This document shows, piece by piece, positions 18,595 to 27,761 of a DNA stretch of 46,998 nt (positions are counted from its first letter, which is position 1; each line of letters starts with the position of its first letter). The notes below the pieces were generated by a model. The model did no database searches. It was not told the DNA's origin and saw only the letters and a list, made by a program, of their open reading frames with translations. A program made the translations under genes and the position numbers. Source of the stretch: Myxococcales bacterium (GTDB lineage: Bacteria > Myxococcota_A > Bradymonadia > REDH01); assembly GCA_947496715.1 (NCBI GenBank), contig CANMDT010000011.1, forward strand, positions 1-46,998. The letters run 5' to 3'.

Positions 18595-20519
18595 GCCATT
18601 GCCTCCGTGCCGGGCGCGGAGACTGTCACACCCCACCGCTGCCGCCAAGCCTCAAACATCATGAGGGTCCAGAGCTGTTTACGGTGGTCGAATGTACCAG
18701 CCTCGTGTTCGGCCATGAGTCGCTCCACGACCATTGGATCAAAAACACCCGCGGAAGCCAGTCGGTCGTGGCTGAGTAGGTCGCGCATCTGCCCTCGGAG
18801 CGGCCCCTTGAGCCAGGCGGCGACAGGCATTCCGAAGCCCTTCTTCTTCCGCGCCGTGACCACCGGCGGCAGCATGGGGCCGACAGCCTGTTTCAGCACC
18901 CACTTGGCCTTCAATCCCCTGCCCATCTTGAGGTGGGAGGGCATGCGCGCGACGAGCTTCAGCATCTCGGGGTCGAGAAAGGCGGAGCGGGCCTCGAGGC
19001 CTGCCGCCATGCTCGCCCGGTCCACCTTGGTGAGAATGTCCTCGGCAAGGTAGGTTCGGATGTAGGCGTTTGAGAGCCGTTGGCGGTGGTCTCGCCCCTG
19101 CGGCGCATCGTAGTGGACCCCCATGATGGCGAAGATCTCGTCGGCGTTGAGCAGCCGGCGTCGGTCGCGCGCGAGCGGCTGCGGGCCGGCGTCGGGCAGG
19201 AAGGAGCTGAGCCAGCGCACGTGGCGCTCGACGCCCGGCGAACCTGCGCCGCGCAAGAAGGACTTGGCGACAAAGTCCAGGCTGAAGTTCCCTGTGCTGA
19301 CCGGCATGGCGCGCACCAGCCGCTCGGTGAGTCGTTGGAGCGGCTTCGGGAGCCTAGCATAGGGAGCTGCAACTTCATCGGCGCGGAAGGTCTCGTAGCC
19401 CAGAAAAAGTTCGTCGCCGCCATCGCCGCCAAGGGCGACCTTGACATGCTCGCGGGTGAACTTGGAGAGCAGGTGGGTGGGGAGCAGGCTGGCGTCACCG
19501 AAGGGCTCGTCCATGTGGCCCATCATGGCCGGAACGAGGTCGAGGAGATCCGACGTACCGAACCGGCGCACATGGTGGGTTGTACCGAGCGCCTCCGCGA
19601 CCGCCGATGCATACTGCGACTCGTCAAACGAGGGATCGTCAAAGGCAATGGAGAAGGTCTGGAGCGCGCCGCGGGGCATGTCGGCGCTCAGGAGCGCGGC
19701 GATGGCGGAAGAGTCTACGCCGCCCGAGAGGAAGACCCCGATCGGCACATCGGCCATGGTCCTCGCCCGCACCGACGCGAGCAGCACCTGCTTGGTCTGC
19801 AGGATCCATTCATCGTCGGTCAGATCAAGCTGCTCCGACTGGCAGAAATCGCTCTCGCAGAAGGGCTCGATGGTCAACCGACCGGCCTCCCAAACCAGCG
19901 CGGTGCCGGGCTCCAGTTTTTGCACGCCCTCCACCGCGGCGTGGGGCCAAGGAACATACTCGTAGGTCAGATACAGCTCGAGCGCCGCCTGCGAAATGCG
20001 GCGTGTGCAGCCTGGATGCGCCATGAGCGCGCGGAGCTCGCTCCCGAACCAGAGCGAACCATCGGGCAGGTGCATGTAGTAGAGCGGCTTCTCGCCAAAA
20101 CGGTCGCGTGCAAGCCGGCCGCGTCGATGAGCGGGGTCCCACACCGCGTAGGCAAACATGCCGTTGAGCTTGGCCGGCAGGCCCGCTCCCCAGGCATGAG
20201 CGCCATGCACGAGCACCTCGGTGTCGGAGGAGGTTTCGAACCGGTAACCCCGCTGCTCGAGCTCCACCCGAAGGGCCATGTGGTTGTAGATTTCGCCGTT
20301 GAAGCAGACCGTTGTCCTGTGTGTCGCTGCCCGCATGGGCTGCGCTCCGCCTTCGAGGTCTACGATGGCGAGCCTGCGGTGGCCGAAGGCAAATCCCTCT
20401 CCGAGCAGCAGCCCTTCACCGTCCGGCCCTCGGTGGGCCAGCGAGTCCGTCATGCGGCGAAGCACCGCCTCGTCGTGGGCGGAGGGAGCGACGAAGAAGC
20501 CGCCGGCGATGCCGCACAC
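18591..20519 (-). CDS. asnB: Asparagine synthase (glutamine-hydrolysing)
   Basis: MCGIAGGF N-terminal Cys glutaminase; CFNGEIYNH; IGVFLSGGVDSSAIAA PP-loop; LGGDGGDELFLGY. Confidence 0.93.
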   Translation of the reverse strand: MCGIAGGFFVAPSAHDEAVLRRMTDSLAHRGPDGEGLLLGEGFAFGHRRLAIVDLEGGAQPMRAATHRTTVCFNGEIYNHMALRVELEQRGYRFETSSDTEVLVHGAHAWGAGLPAKLNGMFAYAVWDPAHRRGRLARDRFGEKPLYYMHLPDGSLWFGSELRALMAHPGCTRRISQAALELYLTYEYVPWPHAAVEGVQKLEPGTALVWEAGRLTIEPFCESDFCQSEQLDLTDDEWILQTKQVLLASVRARTMADVPIGVFLSGGVDSSAIAALLSADMPRGALQTFSIAFDDPSFDESQYASAVAEALGTTHHVRRFGTSDLLDLVPAMMGHMDEPFGDASLLPTHLLSKFTREHVKVALGGDGGDELFLGYETFRADEVAAPYARLPKPLQRLTERLVRAMPVSTGNFSLDFVAKSFLRGAGSPGVERHVRWLSSFLPDAGPQPLARDRRRLLNADEIFAIMGVHYDAPQGRDHRQRLSNAYIRTYLAEDILTKVDRASMAAGLEARSAFLDPEMLKLVARMPSHLKMGRGLKAKWVLKQAVGPMLPPVVTARKKKGFGMPVAAWLKGPLRGQMRDLLSHDRLASAGVFDPMVVERLMAEHEAGTFDHRKQLWTLMMFEAWRQRWGVTVSAPGTEAMA

Positions 20520-20521
20520 AG

Positions 20522-21493
20522 CTACTCCTTCGCGCCGGCGGCCGGTGCAGGGTTCAGCACCGAACGGACGAGGTAGATCTGCTTGCCCTGCGCCTCATGG
20601 TAGGTGCGAATGATGATCTCCGCGAGCAGCCCCATCATGACCAGCATCAGACCGATGGTGACGAGGAAGGTGGAGAGGAGCAGGAGCGACATGTTGTGCT
20701 GGAAGGGTGGTGCGTTCCAGATGAATCGGCCCACAACGACACCGAGCGCGACGGCGGATCCCAAGCCGGCGAGAATCAGCCCGATGCCCCCGAAGAGGTA
20801 GATGGGTTTGGTTGCGTAGTTGCTCAGGAACTTCACGGTCAGCAGGTCGAGGAGGACCTTGAAGGTCCGGTTGATGCCATACTTGGAGACGCCGAACTGC
20901 CGCGCTCGGTGGTTGACCACAATCTCGGCGACGCGGCCTCCGGCCCACGATGCGTAGATGGGGACAAACCGGTGCATCTCGCCGTAGAGTCGGATGTCGC
21001 GGATGACCTCTGCGCGATAGGCTTTGAGGCTGCAACCGTAGTCGTGGAGTTTCACTCCGGTCCAGGCGGAGATGAGCCGGTTGGCGAGGACCGAGGGGAG
21101 TCGCCGGCTCCAAAACAGGTCCTGCCTGGACTTGCGCCAGCCGCTGACCACATCGTAGCCCTCATCGAGTTTGGCGATGAGGCGCGGTATGTCTGCCGGG
21201 TCGTTCTGGAGGTCGGCGTCGAGCGGGATGTAGATGTCGCCGGTCGCATGCGCGATGGCGGCAGCGAGCGCCGCGGTCTGGCCAAAGTTCTTCCGGAATC
21301 GGACAACGCGGCAGCGCGGGTCGGCCGCTGCGATGGCGGTAAGGACCTCAAAGGAGCGATCGGTAGAGCCGTCATCAACGAGCACGACCTCAACATCGAG
21401 GGCGAACTGCTTGGCCATGGCATCTATCTGCCCGTGCAGCAGCCAGAGGTTCTCCTCCTCGTTGAACACGGGAATGAGCAGCGACAGTTTCAT
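20522..21493 (-). CDS. GT2 family glycosyltransferase with C-terminal TM pair (ArnC/GtrB-like)
   Basis: MKLSLLIPVFNEEENLWLLHGQ, LVDDGSTDRSFEVL, PLDADLQNDPADIP, plus two C-terminal TM helices. Confidence 0.9.
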   Translation of the reverse strand: MKLSLLIPVFNEEENLWLLHGQIDAMAKQFALDVEVVLVDDGSTDRSFEVLTAIAAADPRCRVVRFRKNFGQTAALAAAIAHATGDIYIPLDADLQNDPADIPRLIAKLDEGYDVVSGWRKSRQDLFWSRRLPSVLANRLISAWTGVKLHDYGCSLKAYRAEVIRDIRLYGEMHRFVPIYASWAGGRVAEIVVNHRARQFGVSKYGINRTFKVLLDLLTVKFLSNYATKPIYLFGGIGLILAGLGSAVALGVVVGRFIWNAPPFQHNMSLLLLSTFLVTIGLMLVMMGLLAEIIIRTYHEAQGKQIYLVRSVLNPAPAAGAKE

Positions 21494-21556
21494 GGGAACG
21501 ATCTTTCGCGAGGGAACGCCGACGGCAGGTAGGCGGCGTAACAGAGGCTAACCCGT

Positions 21557-21661
21557 TGTTCAACTTGACCTAGCGGCGAGAGGAGAGGCGGAGACAATGC
21601 TGTTCATTACCTATTCGAAGTGTTGACATGGAGGTGAAAACTGTTCATTAACTGTCCATCA
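21557..21661. promoter_or_regulatory. Candidate CarH/LitR-type operator: TGTTCA-like boxes between divergent transcription units
   Basis: TGTTCA at 21557, 21601 and 21642, TGTCCA at 21653. ACTGTTCATTA (21640-21650) and ACTGTCCATCA (21651-21661) are abutting 11-bp direct repeats with 9/11 identity. TTGACA at 21623-21628 is a possible -35. Confidence 0.5.
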
Positions 21662-21683
21662 CTTTCCCAACTCGGGTGTTGCC

Positions 21684-22241
21684 ATGACCGACATTGAACT
21701 CCTCCAAGCCCTCCGCCGCCGTGACCCGAACGCAGCTCGCGCCCTCTATGATGGCTACCGAGACCGCGTCTTTGCTGTGACTGTGCGCATCCTTCGGGAT
21801 GAGTGGGACGCCGAAGAGGCGACCAACGATGCCCTGTTCACTGTGGTGAACAAGATCGACCTCTTTCACGAGCAATGTGCTCTGTGGAGTTGGATTTACC
21901 GAGTGGCTGAGAACTGCGCGAGGATGAAGCTGCGGACATTCAAGCGCCGCCCGATTCTCGTAGAGAGCGACACGCTAAGCGCGATGATGGCGCCGGCCGC
22001 GATGGAGAACAGGTCGGATCGCCCCGACGACCAGCTCCGCGAGAGGCGTTGCATCGAGGCCTACGCAGCAGGCCTGATGGAGATTGAGGAGACCAACCGC
22101 AGCCTCTACGTGGCGATGGATCTCGACGGCCGCTCCAAGGAGGAGGTGGCCGCAGAGCTTTCGCTCACGATTCCAGCACTCAAGGCCCGCCTGCACCGCG
22201 TCCGTGAGGGCCTCAAGGCGCGGATGCTCGCGGCAGCCTGA
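21684..22241 (+). CDS. ECF-type RNA polymerase sigma factor
   Basis: RRRDPNAARALYDGYRDRVFAVTVRILRDEWDAEEATNDALFTVVNKI is sigma region 2; KEEVAAELSLTIPALKARLHRVREGLKARM is region 4 HTH. Confidence 0.85.
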   Translation: MTDIELLQALRRRDPNAARALYDGYRDRVFAVTVRILRDEWDAEEATNDALFTVVNKIDLFHEQCALWSWIYRVAENCARMKLRTFKRRPILVESDTLSAMMAPAAMENRSDRPDDQLRERRCIEAYAAGLMEIEETNRSLYVAMDLDGRSKEEVAAELSLTIPALKARLHRVREGLKARMLAAA

Positions 22242-22249
22242 GGCAGCTC

Positions 22250-23185
22250 ATGCTCACGCCTCTCCTCAGCATCGGCGCAGTCTCAAAGGCCTGCGACGTC
22301 CCGGTTGAGACGCTCCGGACCTGGGAGCGCCGTTATGGCTTCCCCGTCGCCACGCGTACTCCTGGCGGGCAGCGTATCTACCAACCTGCGACCGTGGAGC
22401 TCCTGCTGCAGGCGAAGCGGTCCATCGACTCAGGTCTCCGTCCGGCGCAGGCCTTCGAGCGCATCATCGCAGGGAGGGAGGCGGCAGAGCCGCAGGAGGG
22501 AATCAGGCCGCTGCCTACCGTGGTTTGCGACGCTCCACCCTGCACCGAGTCCGACGCAGAGACCGATGCGTTGGTCTCGCGCTGGCTCCGCGCGGCGACC
22601 CTCTTCGACTCGGCGACCCTGGCGCATGGCTTCGCAGCGGAATGGCGCAAGCTCGGTCTCTTCGACTTTCTGGAGCGGCGCATTCATCCCTTCATCGTCG
22701 CCATCGGCGAGGCCTGGATGCGTGATGAACTCAGCATCCCGCACGAACACTTTGCTTCGGACCGAATCATCGACTTTCTCGGTACGATTTGGCGTCCGCT
22801 CTCTGATGCCTCGACGGGTCCCGTGCTGGTTGGTGCCACCATGCCCATGGAGCAGCACGCGGTGGGCCTTCACATGGCTGCCGTGACGGCTGCCGCCGCG
22901 GGCTGTAGAATTGCCTACCTCGGGCTCGATACGCCCGTGGTCGAGATTGCGAAGGCCGCTCGTCAGGCTGAGGCTTCGGTCTTCATCAGCGTCTCGGTGA
23001 CGACGCCGCGCCCACTCGTGCTGGAGCAGGTGCGGGAGCTTCGCCGCCACCTCACTTCGCGAAACCAACTCGCCATCGGCGGCGGCGGCGCGAGGTTGGA
23101 CATCGAAGGGGTGGCCCTGCCCCAGAGTTTCCGCGCCTTCTTTCTCTGGTGCGAGTCACAACCTCTGCCGCGCCCCGTTCGCTAG
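22250..23185 (+). CDS. MerR-HTH / B12-binding regulator, CarH/LitR-like putative light sensor
   Basis: MerR HTH SIGAVSKACDVPVETLRTWERRYGFPVATRTPGGQRIY; W-x9-EH (WMRDELSIPHEH); ExHxxG (EQHAVG); B12 fold SVSVTTP and IGGGG. Confidence 0.88.
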   Translation: MLTPLLSIGAVSKACDVPVETLRTWERRYGFPVATRTPGGQRIYQPATVELLLQAKRSIDSGLRPAQAFERIIAGREAAEPQEGIRPLPTVVCDAPPCTESDAETDALVSRWLRAATLFDSATLAHGFAAEWRKLGLFDFLERRIHPFIVAIGEAWMRDELSIPHEHFASDRIIDFLGTIWRPLSDASTGPVLVGATMPMEQHAVGLHMAAVTAAAAGCRIAYLGLDTPVVEIAKAARQAEASVFISVSVTTPRPLVLEQVRELRRHLTSRNQLAIGGGGARLDIEGVALPQSFRAFFLWCESQPLPRPVR

Positions 23186-23241
23186 CCTGCTCCACCTTTG
23201 GCTTGCACGCGGAGGCGATGCCCCGTAGTCGCGCGCTCATC

Positions 23242-24531
23242 ATGTCTGACCTGATGCCACTGCACCCGACCGAGCGCCTCATCTCCCGCCTCACGCTCGC
23301 CGTGGTCACGGCTTGGCTGGTGTTGTGCGCCATCCAGCCTCACATGCCCGTCAACCCCGCGAGCCGTTTGGCAGCCATTCAGGCGCTGGTGGAACAACGC
23401 ACCTGGGCCATCGACGGGGTTTCGCTCGGCTCGATGACCATCGACAAGGTCTTCCTCAACGGCCACTTCTACAGCAGCAAGCCGCCCGTTCTCAACTTCG
23501 TCGGCGCGGTGCTCTACGCGGTCGTCAAGCCGTTGACCGGTTGGACCTTCGACACCCACCTCTTCCAGCTCGGCTCGCTGTTCGGCATCCTGCTCGGCAC
23601 GCTCCCGTGGCTCTTGGGGGTGCTCCTCTTCCACCGGCTGCTTCGTCTGACGGTGGGTTCGTGGCAGGTCCGAACGGTGTCGATGGTGGCCATCACGCTC
23701 AGTTCGTTGGCGACCGCCTACGGTGCGACCTTCAACAACCATGTGGTCGGCTTCGTGCTGGTGTTCGCGATGTGGGAGCGCTGGTTTCCGGCCTTCCGCG
23801 GCGAGGCGCTGTCGGGCTCTCGGCTTGCGCTCGGAGCGCTCGCGGGCAGTTTCGCGATTGCCTGCGAGCTTACGAGCGGCGCGGTAGTTGCCGCATCTGT
23901 AGCCATGCTTCTGCCGGCGCTCTACCGAGATCGTGCATGGGGGCGACTCGCCGGGCTGAGCCTTCTCTTGGCCTCCCTGCCGCTGGTACAGGTTGCGATT
24001 CACTGGAACCAGTCCGGTTCTCCGGTGCCGATCCAGTTTCAGGATCCGGCATGGAAGTATCCCGGCTCCTACTGGAAGAACCCCGTTGAATTCGACGCGC
24101 TCAACGAGCCGCTGCCCGTCTATGCTTTTCACTCCCTGTTCGGCCATCACGGGCTGTTCAGTCTGACGCCTTGGCTGCTGCTATCGGCAGGATGGTTCAC
24201 GGCCCGCCCCACCGAAGGTCGGGAGCGCGCGGCTTGGTATGCTGGCTGGTTCATCCTTATCGCGATGGTGGGCTTCTATCTGTACCGAACCAACAACTAC
24301 GGGGGCCGGTGTGTCGGTTTTCGCTGGTTCATCCTGCTGCAACCCATGATGTTTCTGGCTGCGGCCCGCGTGCTTGACAGAGAGGGGCCGTTACTTCGGC
24401 GCCCTGTCCTGCTGGGCCTGTTGATCGGCGCGGGCGCCATCAGCGCGCTCGGAGGGGCCATCAACCCCTGGGAAGAGGGGCTGGTACATGCCATCTTCCG
24501 CGCAATCGGGGCGGGCAGCGTCGACGGATAG
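23242..24531 (+). CDS. Multi-TM membrane protein, PMT/GT-C-like
   Basis: ORF 23149..24531, start at MSDLMPLHPTERL. About ten hydrophobic segments; GHFYSSKPPVLNFVGAVLY is GT-C like. Confidence 0.7.
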   Translation: MSDLMPLHPTERLISRLTLAVVTAWLVLCAIQPHMPVNPASRLAAIQALVEQRTWAIDGVSLGSMTIDKVFLNGHFYSSKPPVLNFVGAVLYAVVKPLTGWTFDTHLFQLGSLFGILLGTLPWLLGVLLFHRLLRLTVGSWQVRTVSMVAITLSSLATAYGATFNNHVVGFVLVFAMWERWFPAFRGEALSGSRLALGALAGSFAIACELTSGAVVAASVAMLLPALYRDRAWGRLAGLSLLLASLPLVQVAIHWNQSGSPVPIQFQDPAWKYPGSYWKNPVEFDALNEPLPVYAFHSLFGHHGLFSLTPWLLLSAGWFTARPTEGRERAAWYAGWFILIAMVGFYLYRTNNYGGRCVGFRWFILLQPMMFLAAARVLDREGPLLRRPVLLGLLIGAGAISALGGAINPWEEGLVHAIFRAIGAGSVDG

Positions 24532-24535
24532 CCCG

Positions 24536-25702
24536 CTACTTTGGGTAGTTGAGCGTTGTCCAACCCGTGCCAGCCACAGCCGAGACGGCACCACCGATGC
24601 GGAGGGTGGCCTCGTACCGGTTGGAGATTTCGTAATCCATCGGAGCAAGCGCGCTCGCGAGAACGGCGCGGAGCATAGGGCTAAGGGTTGCTAGCGGGTT
24701 CTCGCGGAGTTCGAGGTGTCCGTCAGTGACGGTCAGTTCAACCTCGTCGGTACCGCTCCGCGCCTGCACACGATAGCCGAAGAGGACCGGATAATTCGAT
24801 GCTTCGATGGCCTGGTTGCGGACATCGACGGGCTTCAGCACAAGGTCGCGCGATGCAAAGAGGAGTTCATCTCCGAGGCTGACGGTGAGCCAGCCCACGG
24901 TGGCGTGGCCATAGGTGTCGGGGGTCAGGAGGTGGTTCATCGTGATGGTCAGGCCATCATCTCGGAGGGCACGAAAGCCGGTCCAACGCTCGCCGATGGA
25001 GGAGGGGAAGGATGATGTACGGCGATGCTCTGCATACCCCCGCCCGGTGACGGCCTGCCACTGCTCGGGGTCCTTCTTGCTCTGCCGTGTACTGAGGCGC
25101 CCAGTGACCGAAAAGCGGGGGATGATGTGCTCGGTCAGGGTCGTGTCGCCATCCCAGCCAAAGCGGGTGACGCCATCGCCAGCCTGCCAGAGCGGCCGGT
25201 CCAGCGTGAGGTCGAGTTCGGTCTTCACGCGGCCGGCCAGGAGCGCGAGATGGAAGGTTCGGCCATCGCCGCGCAGATAGCAGTCGTCAAAGACGAGGTT
25301 GAAAGCGTCGTCACTGGAGTTCCACTCGCCATCCTGCCCTGAGAAGCCGCGGCCGGCCCGAAACACCCCGTCTTTGGTGTCGTCGGTGGTGGTCTGACCG
25401 ATGGGGGCGACCACCACCTTCAGGCTACCCTGGCGCGCAATCTTGAAGAAGCCGGCTCGCATCGAGGTAACGACGAACTGCAGCTTCATGTATCGGCCGT
25501 CGTCGAGCCAGACCCAGAAGTCGTATGACTCGAAGGAGGTGCCCTCGCCACCCCATGGCGCGAGGTCGGTGGCAACGAGCGGCTCGGAGCCGGCTTCTAC
25601 CCATCCCCGGACGGGCTCCGCTTCGGCGTTGCCACGGTCGGGCATCAGCGCGGCGACGCAGAGGAGGAGGAGCGAGATGGCTGCACGAAGCGAGACAATC
25701 AT
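24536..25702 (-). CDS. Secreted hypothetical protein (lipocalin/CrtC-like beta fold possible)
   Basis: MIVSLRAAISLLLLCVAALMPDRGNAEA signal peptide; rich in W/aromatic beta segments. Start overlaps the upstream stop (ATGA at 25702-25699). Confidence 0.65.
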   Translation of the reverse strand: MIVSLRAAISLLLLCVAALMPDRGNAEAEPVRGWVEAGSEPLVATDLAPWGGEGTSFESYDFWVWLDDGRYMKLQFVVTSMRAGFFKIARQGSLKVVVAPIGQTTTDDTKDGVFRAGRGFSGQDGEWNSSDDAFNLVFDDCYLRGDGRTFHLALLAGRVKTELDLTLDRPLWQAGDGVTRFGWDGDTTLTEHIIPRFSVTGRLSTRQSKKDPEQWQAVTGRGYAEHRRTSSFPSSIGERWTGFRALRDDGLTITMNHLLTPDTYGHATVGWLTVSLGDELLFASRDLVLKPVDVRNQAIEASNYPVLFGYRVQARSGTDEVELTVTDGHLELRENPLATLSPMLRAVLASALAPMDYEISNRYEATLRIGGAVSAVAGTGWTTLNYPK

Positions 25703-26697
25703 GGCGGCCCTGCTGGGGGAGTCGGGTTCTGAGCTGGTCGACCAGCCTGCGCGCTGATGGCGGTGACGGCCCTGATGTGAACCGCCTGCGCGGCGCGGTT
25801 GGTCTCGTCGAGATCGAGCGCCTGATCGGCGAGCTCTTTGCAGCGCTCGAAGTCTGCGCTGCGGCAAGCTTCGCCTGCGCGGTCCACGAGCATTCGGACC
25901 TGTTCCTCGGTCGGAGGCTGAGGCGCAGCGGAGGCTGGAGCGACCGATGGCTCCGCGGGCGCGAGACCGGGCGCGCGGCCGGCTGGCGGAGCGAGGGCCG
26001 GCGCGAGAGCACGATGCATCCGCTGGTAGACTGCGAATCCTAGGCCTGCGACGAACAGCAGGGTCAGCGCTATCACGACGGCGCGAGCCGATGGCCGCCT
26101 CGGCGCCGAGTTCGCCCTTCTCGCGCCACGCCACGCACCTCCGACGGGAGGACCGTTCAACCCTGCTGCCTCGTTCATGAGATCGAGCGCAACTTCGTTG
26201 GCCGATGCAGCGCCTGCGTTCGGTGCCCGCCGTCCTCGGCCGTCTACGCCGCCCTCGCGGTGTGCCGATGGTGAGGCTGCTGCGTCACTCAACCGCAACG
26301 GCGGCGGCTCAGCCGGCTGCCAGCCATCGGCCTCGGGCAGGCGACCCGACGCGAGGCGGTCGGGCAGGCGCGAAGGCGCAACAGCAACCTTGGCATCGAA
26401 GGCACCGAGCACCCTGCCCCACCCCTCTCCGGCAGCCGGCGTCGCGCTGCGCGGGTCAGGCGCCGCGGCTTCGCGCACGACCGCGAGCAGGCCAAAGGCC
26501 GCAAGCTGTTCGACAATGCGAGAGACTTCGCCCCGATCGTCGCTGCGGAGCACCTCCACCTCACCGCGCTGTAGCTCGATGGCGAGCTGCGTCCTGCTGC
26601 GGCCAGTGATCTCGCTCAGCCGCGCGGGCAGCACAACGGCCTCATCTCCCGGACGAGGGGTCACAACGACGACGAGTTGGACAGATTGCGACGACAT
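25699..26697 (-). CDS. Hypothetical membrane protein with cytoplasmic N-terminus, one TM and a helical/TPR-like C-terminus
   Basis: TM segment SARAVVIALTLLFVAGLGFAVYQ followed by Ala/Pro linker and repeat-like helices. Confidence 0.6.
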   Translation of the reverse strand: MSSQSVQLVVVVTPRPGDEAVVLPARLSEITGRSRTQLAIELQRGEVEVLRSDDRGEVSRIVEQLAAFGLLAVVREAAAPDPRSATPAAGEGWGRVLGAFDAKVAVAPSRLPDRLASGRLPEADGWQPAEPPPLRLSDAAASPSAHREGGVDGRGRRAPNAGAASANEVALDLMNEAAGLNGPPVGGAWRGARRANSAPRRPSARAVVIALTLLFVAGLGFAVYQRMHRALAPALAPPAGRAPGLAPAEPSVAPASAAPQPPTEEQVRMLVDRAGEACRSADFERCKELADQALDLDETNRAAQAVHIRAVTAISAQAGRPAQNPTPPAGPP

Positions 26698-26753
26698 TTC
26701 GACCGGGGAAGAGTGCGGTGCAGCTCACCTAGCAGGAGCGGCGGGCAGAGACA

Positions 26754-27680
26754 TTATCCGCGAGAGTTGCCACGTTCAAAGCGTCCGATCGCGCTGGGAA
26801 CCATGGGGATGGAGGGCGCCGGGCGGCCGAGCCGTGCCGCGAGGGCGTCGCGCATTACCTCGAGCGGTGCCACGCGCCCCGTCCAGAGTTCGAAGGAGGC
26901 CGCTCCCTGATGCAGGAGCATGGTTGCGCCATCGAAGGCAGCACGTCCTGTCCAGAGGCTCAGTGGCGAAGCTGCGCTACCGTAGCTGAGGTCGAAGAGT
27001 TCGGCGCGGTGGTCGAGGACGCGCCAAGGCAGACGGGCCTCGTGGCCCCCGCATCGGGCAACACCGCGATCCCCAACGGCGTCTATCACCAGCGAGGCAT
27101 CGGCAAACGCCTCCTGCAGCGCCACCAGATCGCCGGGATGTTGGAGTTGCAGTACCTGCCAGCGAGCCCGGTTTTCAGGATGCAGCATCTGCGCGGCACA
27201 GAGTGCCCGCGCGTGCGCCGGCGTGCGATTGATGACCAGCACAGCCTCTGCCCACTGACCCAGCACGAGGGCCGCGGCGCGCGCCGCGCCACCTGCCCCA
27301 AGCAACACCACCCGCTGCCCCGCGGAGAGGGCACCGTAGGCCGTTAGCATGGCCCACATCCCGTCGGCGTCGGTGTTGAAGGCCTCCGCGCCGCGCGGAC
27401 CGATGCGCCAGGTGTTTGCGGCGCCCGCAGCCTGCACCACCTGTGAGCAGACCTTCGCCATCTCATAGGCGACCGTCTTGTAGGGCGCAGTAACGTTCAG
27501 TCCCCGGAACCCTTCTGCGGAGGCTCGACGCAGGAAGCCGGGAACCTCCGACACCATGAGCGAGCGGGCCTCATAGGTTGGCTGCAAACCCATGGCCTGC
27601 AGCGCAGCATTGTGCATCGCAGGCGAGGCCGAACCGACCACATCTGCACCCACGACTGCGAACCTACCCGCTGCGAACAT
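26754..27680 (-). CDS. aroE: Shikimate dehydrogenase
   Basis: FAVVGADVVGSASPAMHNAALQAMGL, GFRGLNVTAPYKTVAYE, NTDADG, VVLLGAGGAARAAALVL, INRTPAHA, GATMLLHQGAASFELWTG. Confidence 0.92.
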   Translation of the reverse strand: MFAAGRFAVVGADVVGSASPAMHNAALQAMGLQPTYEARSLMVSEVPGFLRRASAEGFRGLNVTAPYKTVAYEMAKVCSQVVQAAGAANTWRIGPRGAEAFNTDADGMWAMLTAYGALSAGQRVVLLGAGGAARAAALVLGQWAEAVLVINRTPAHARALCAAQMLHPENRARWQVLQLQHPGDLVALQEAFADASLVIDAVGDRGVARCGGHEARLPWRVLDHRAELFDLSYGSAASPLSLWTGRAAFDGATMLLHQGAASFELWTGRVAPLEVMRDALAARLGRPAPSIPMVPSAIGRFERGNSRG

Positions 27681-27761
27681 CTGGCACCTTGCACGCCGAC
27701 GGCCTAGATGGCTGCGGGCACTTGCCCGTCGAGACCCCTCGCCGCACGGAACCCTAAGTCG

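Noticed and set aside
17734-19053. 439-aa plus-strand ORF
   Set aside because: Antisense to the Dpm1-like GT and asnB; low-complexity composition.
19080-20576. 498-aa plus-strand ORF
   Set aside because: Complete antisense of asnB.
20312-21532. 406-aa plus-strand ORF
   Set aside because: Antisense of asnB/GT2; no recognisable domain.
23182-24150. 322-aa minus-strand ORF
   Set aside because: Charged, repetitive antisense of the multi-TM membrane protein.
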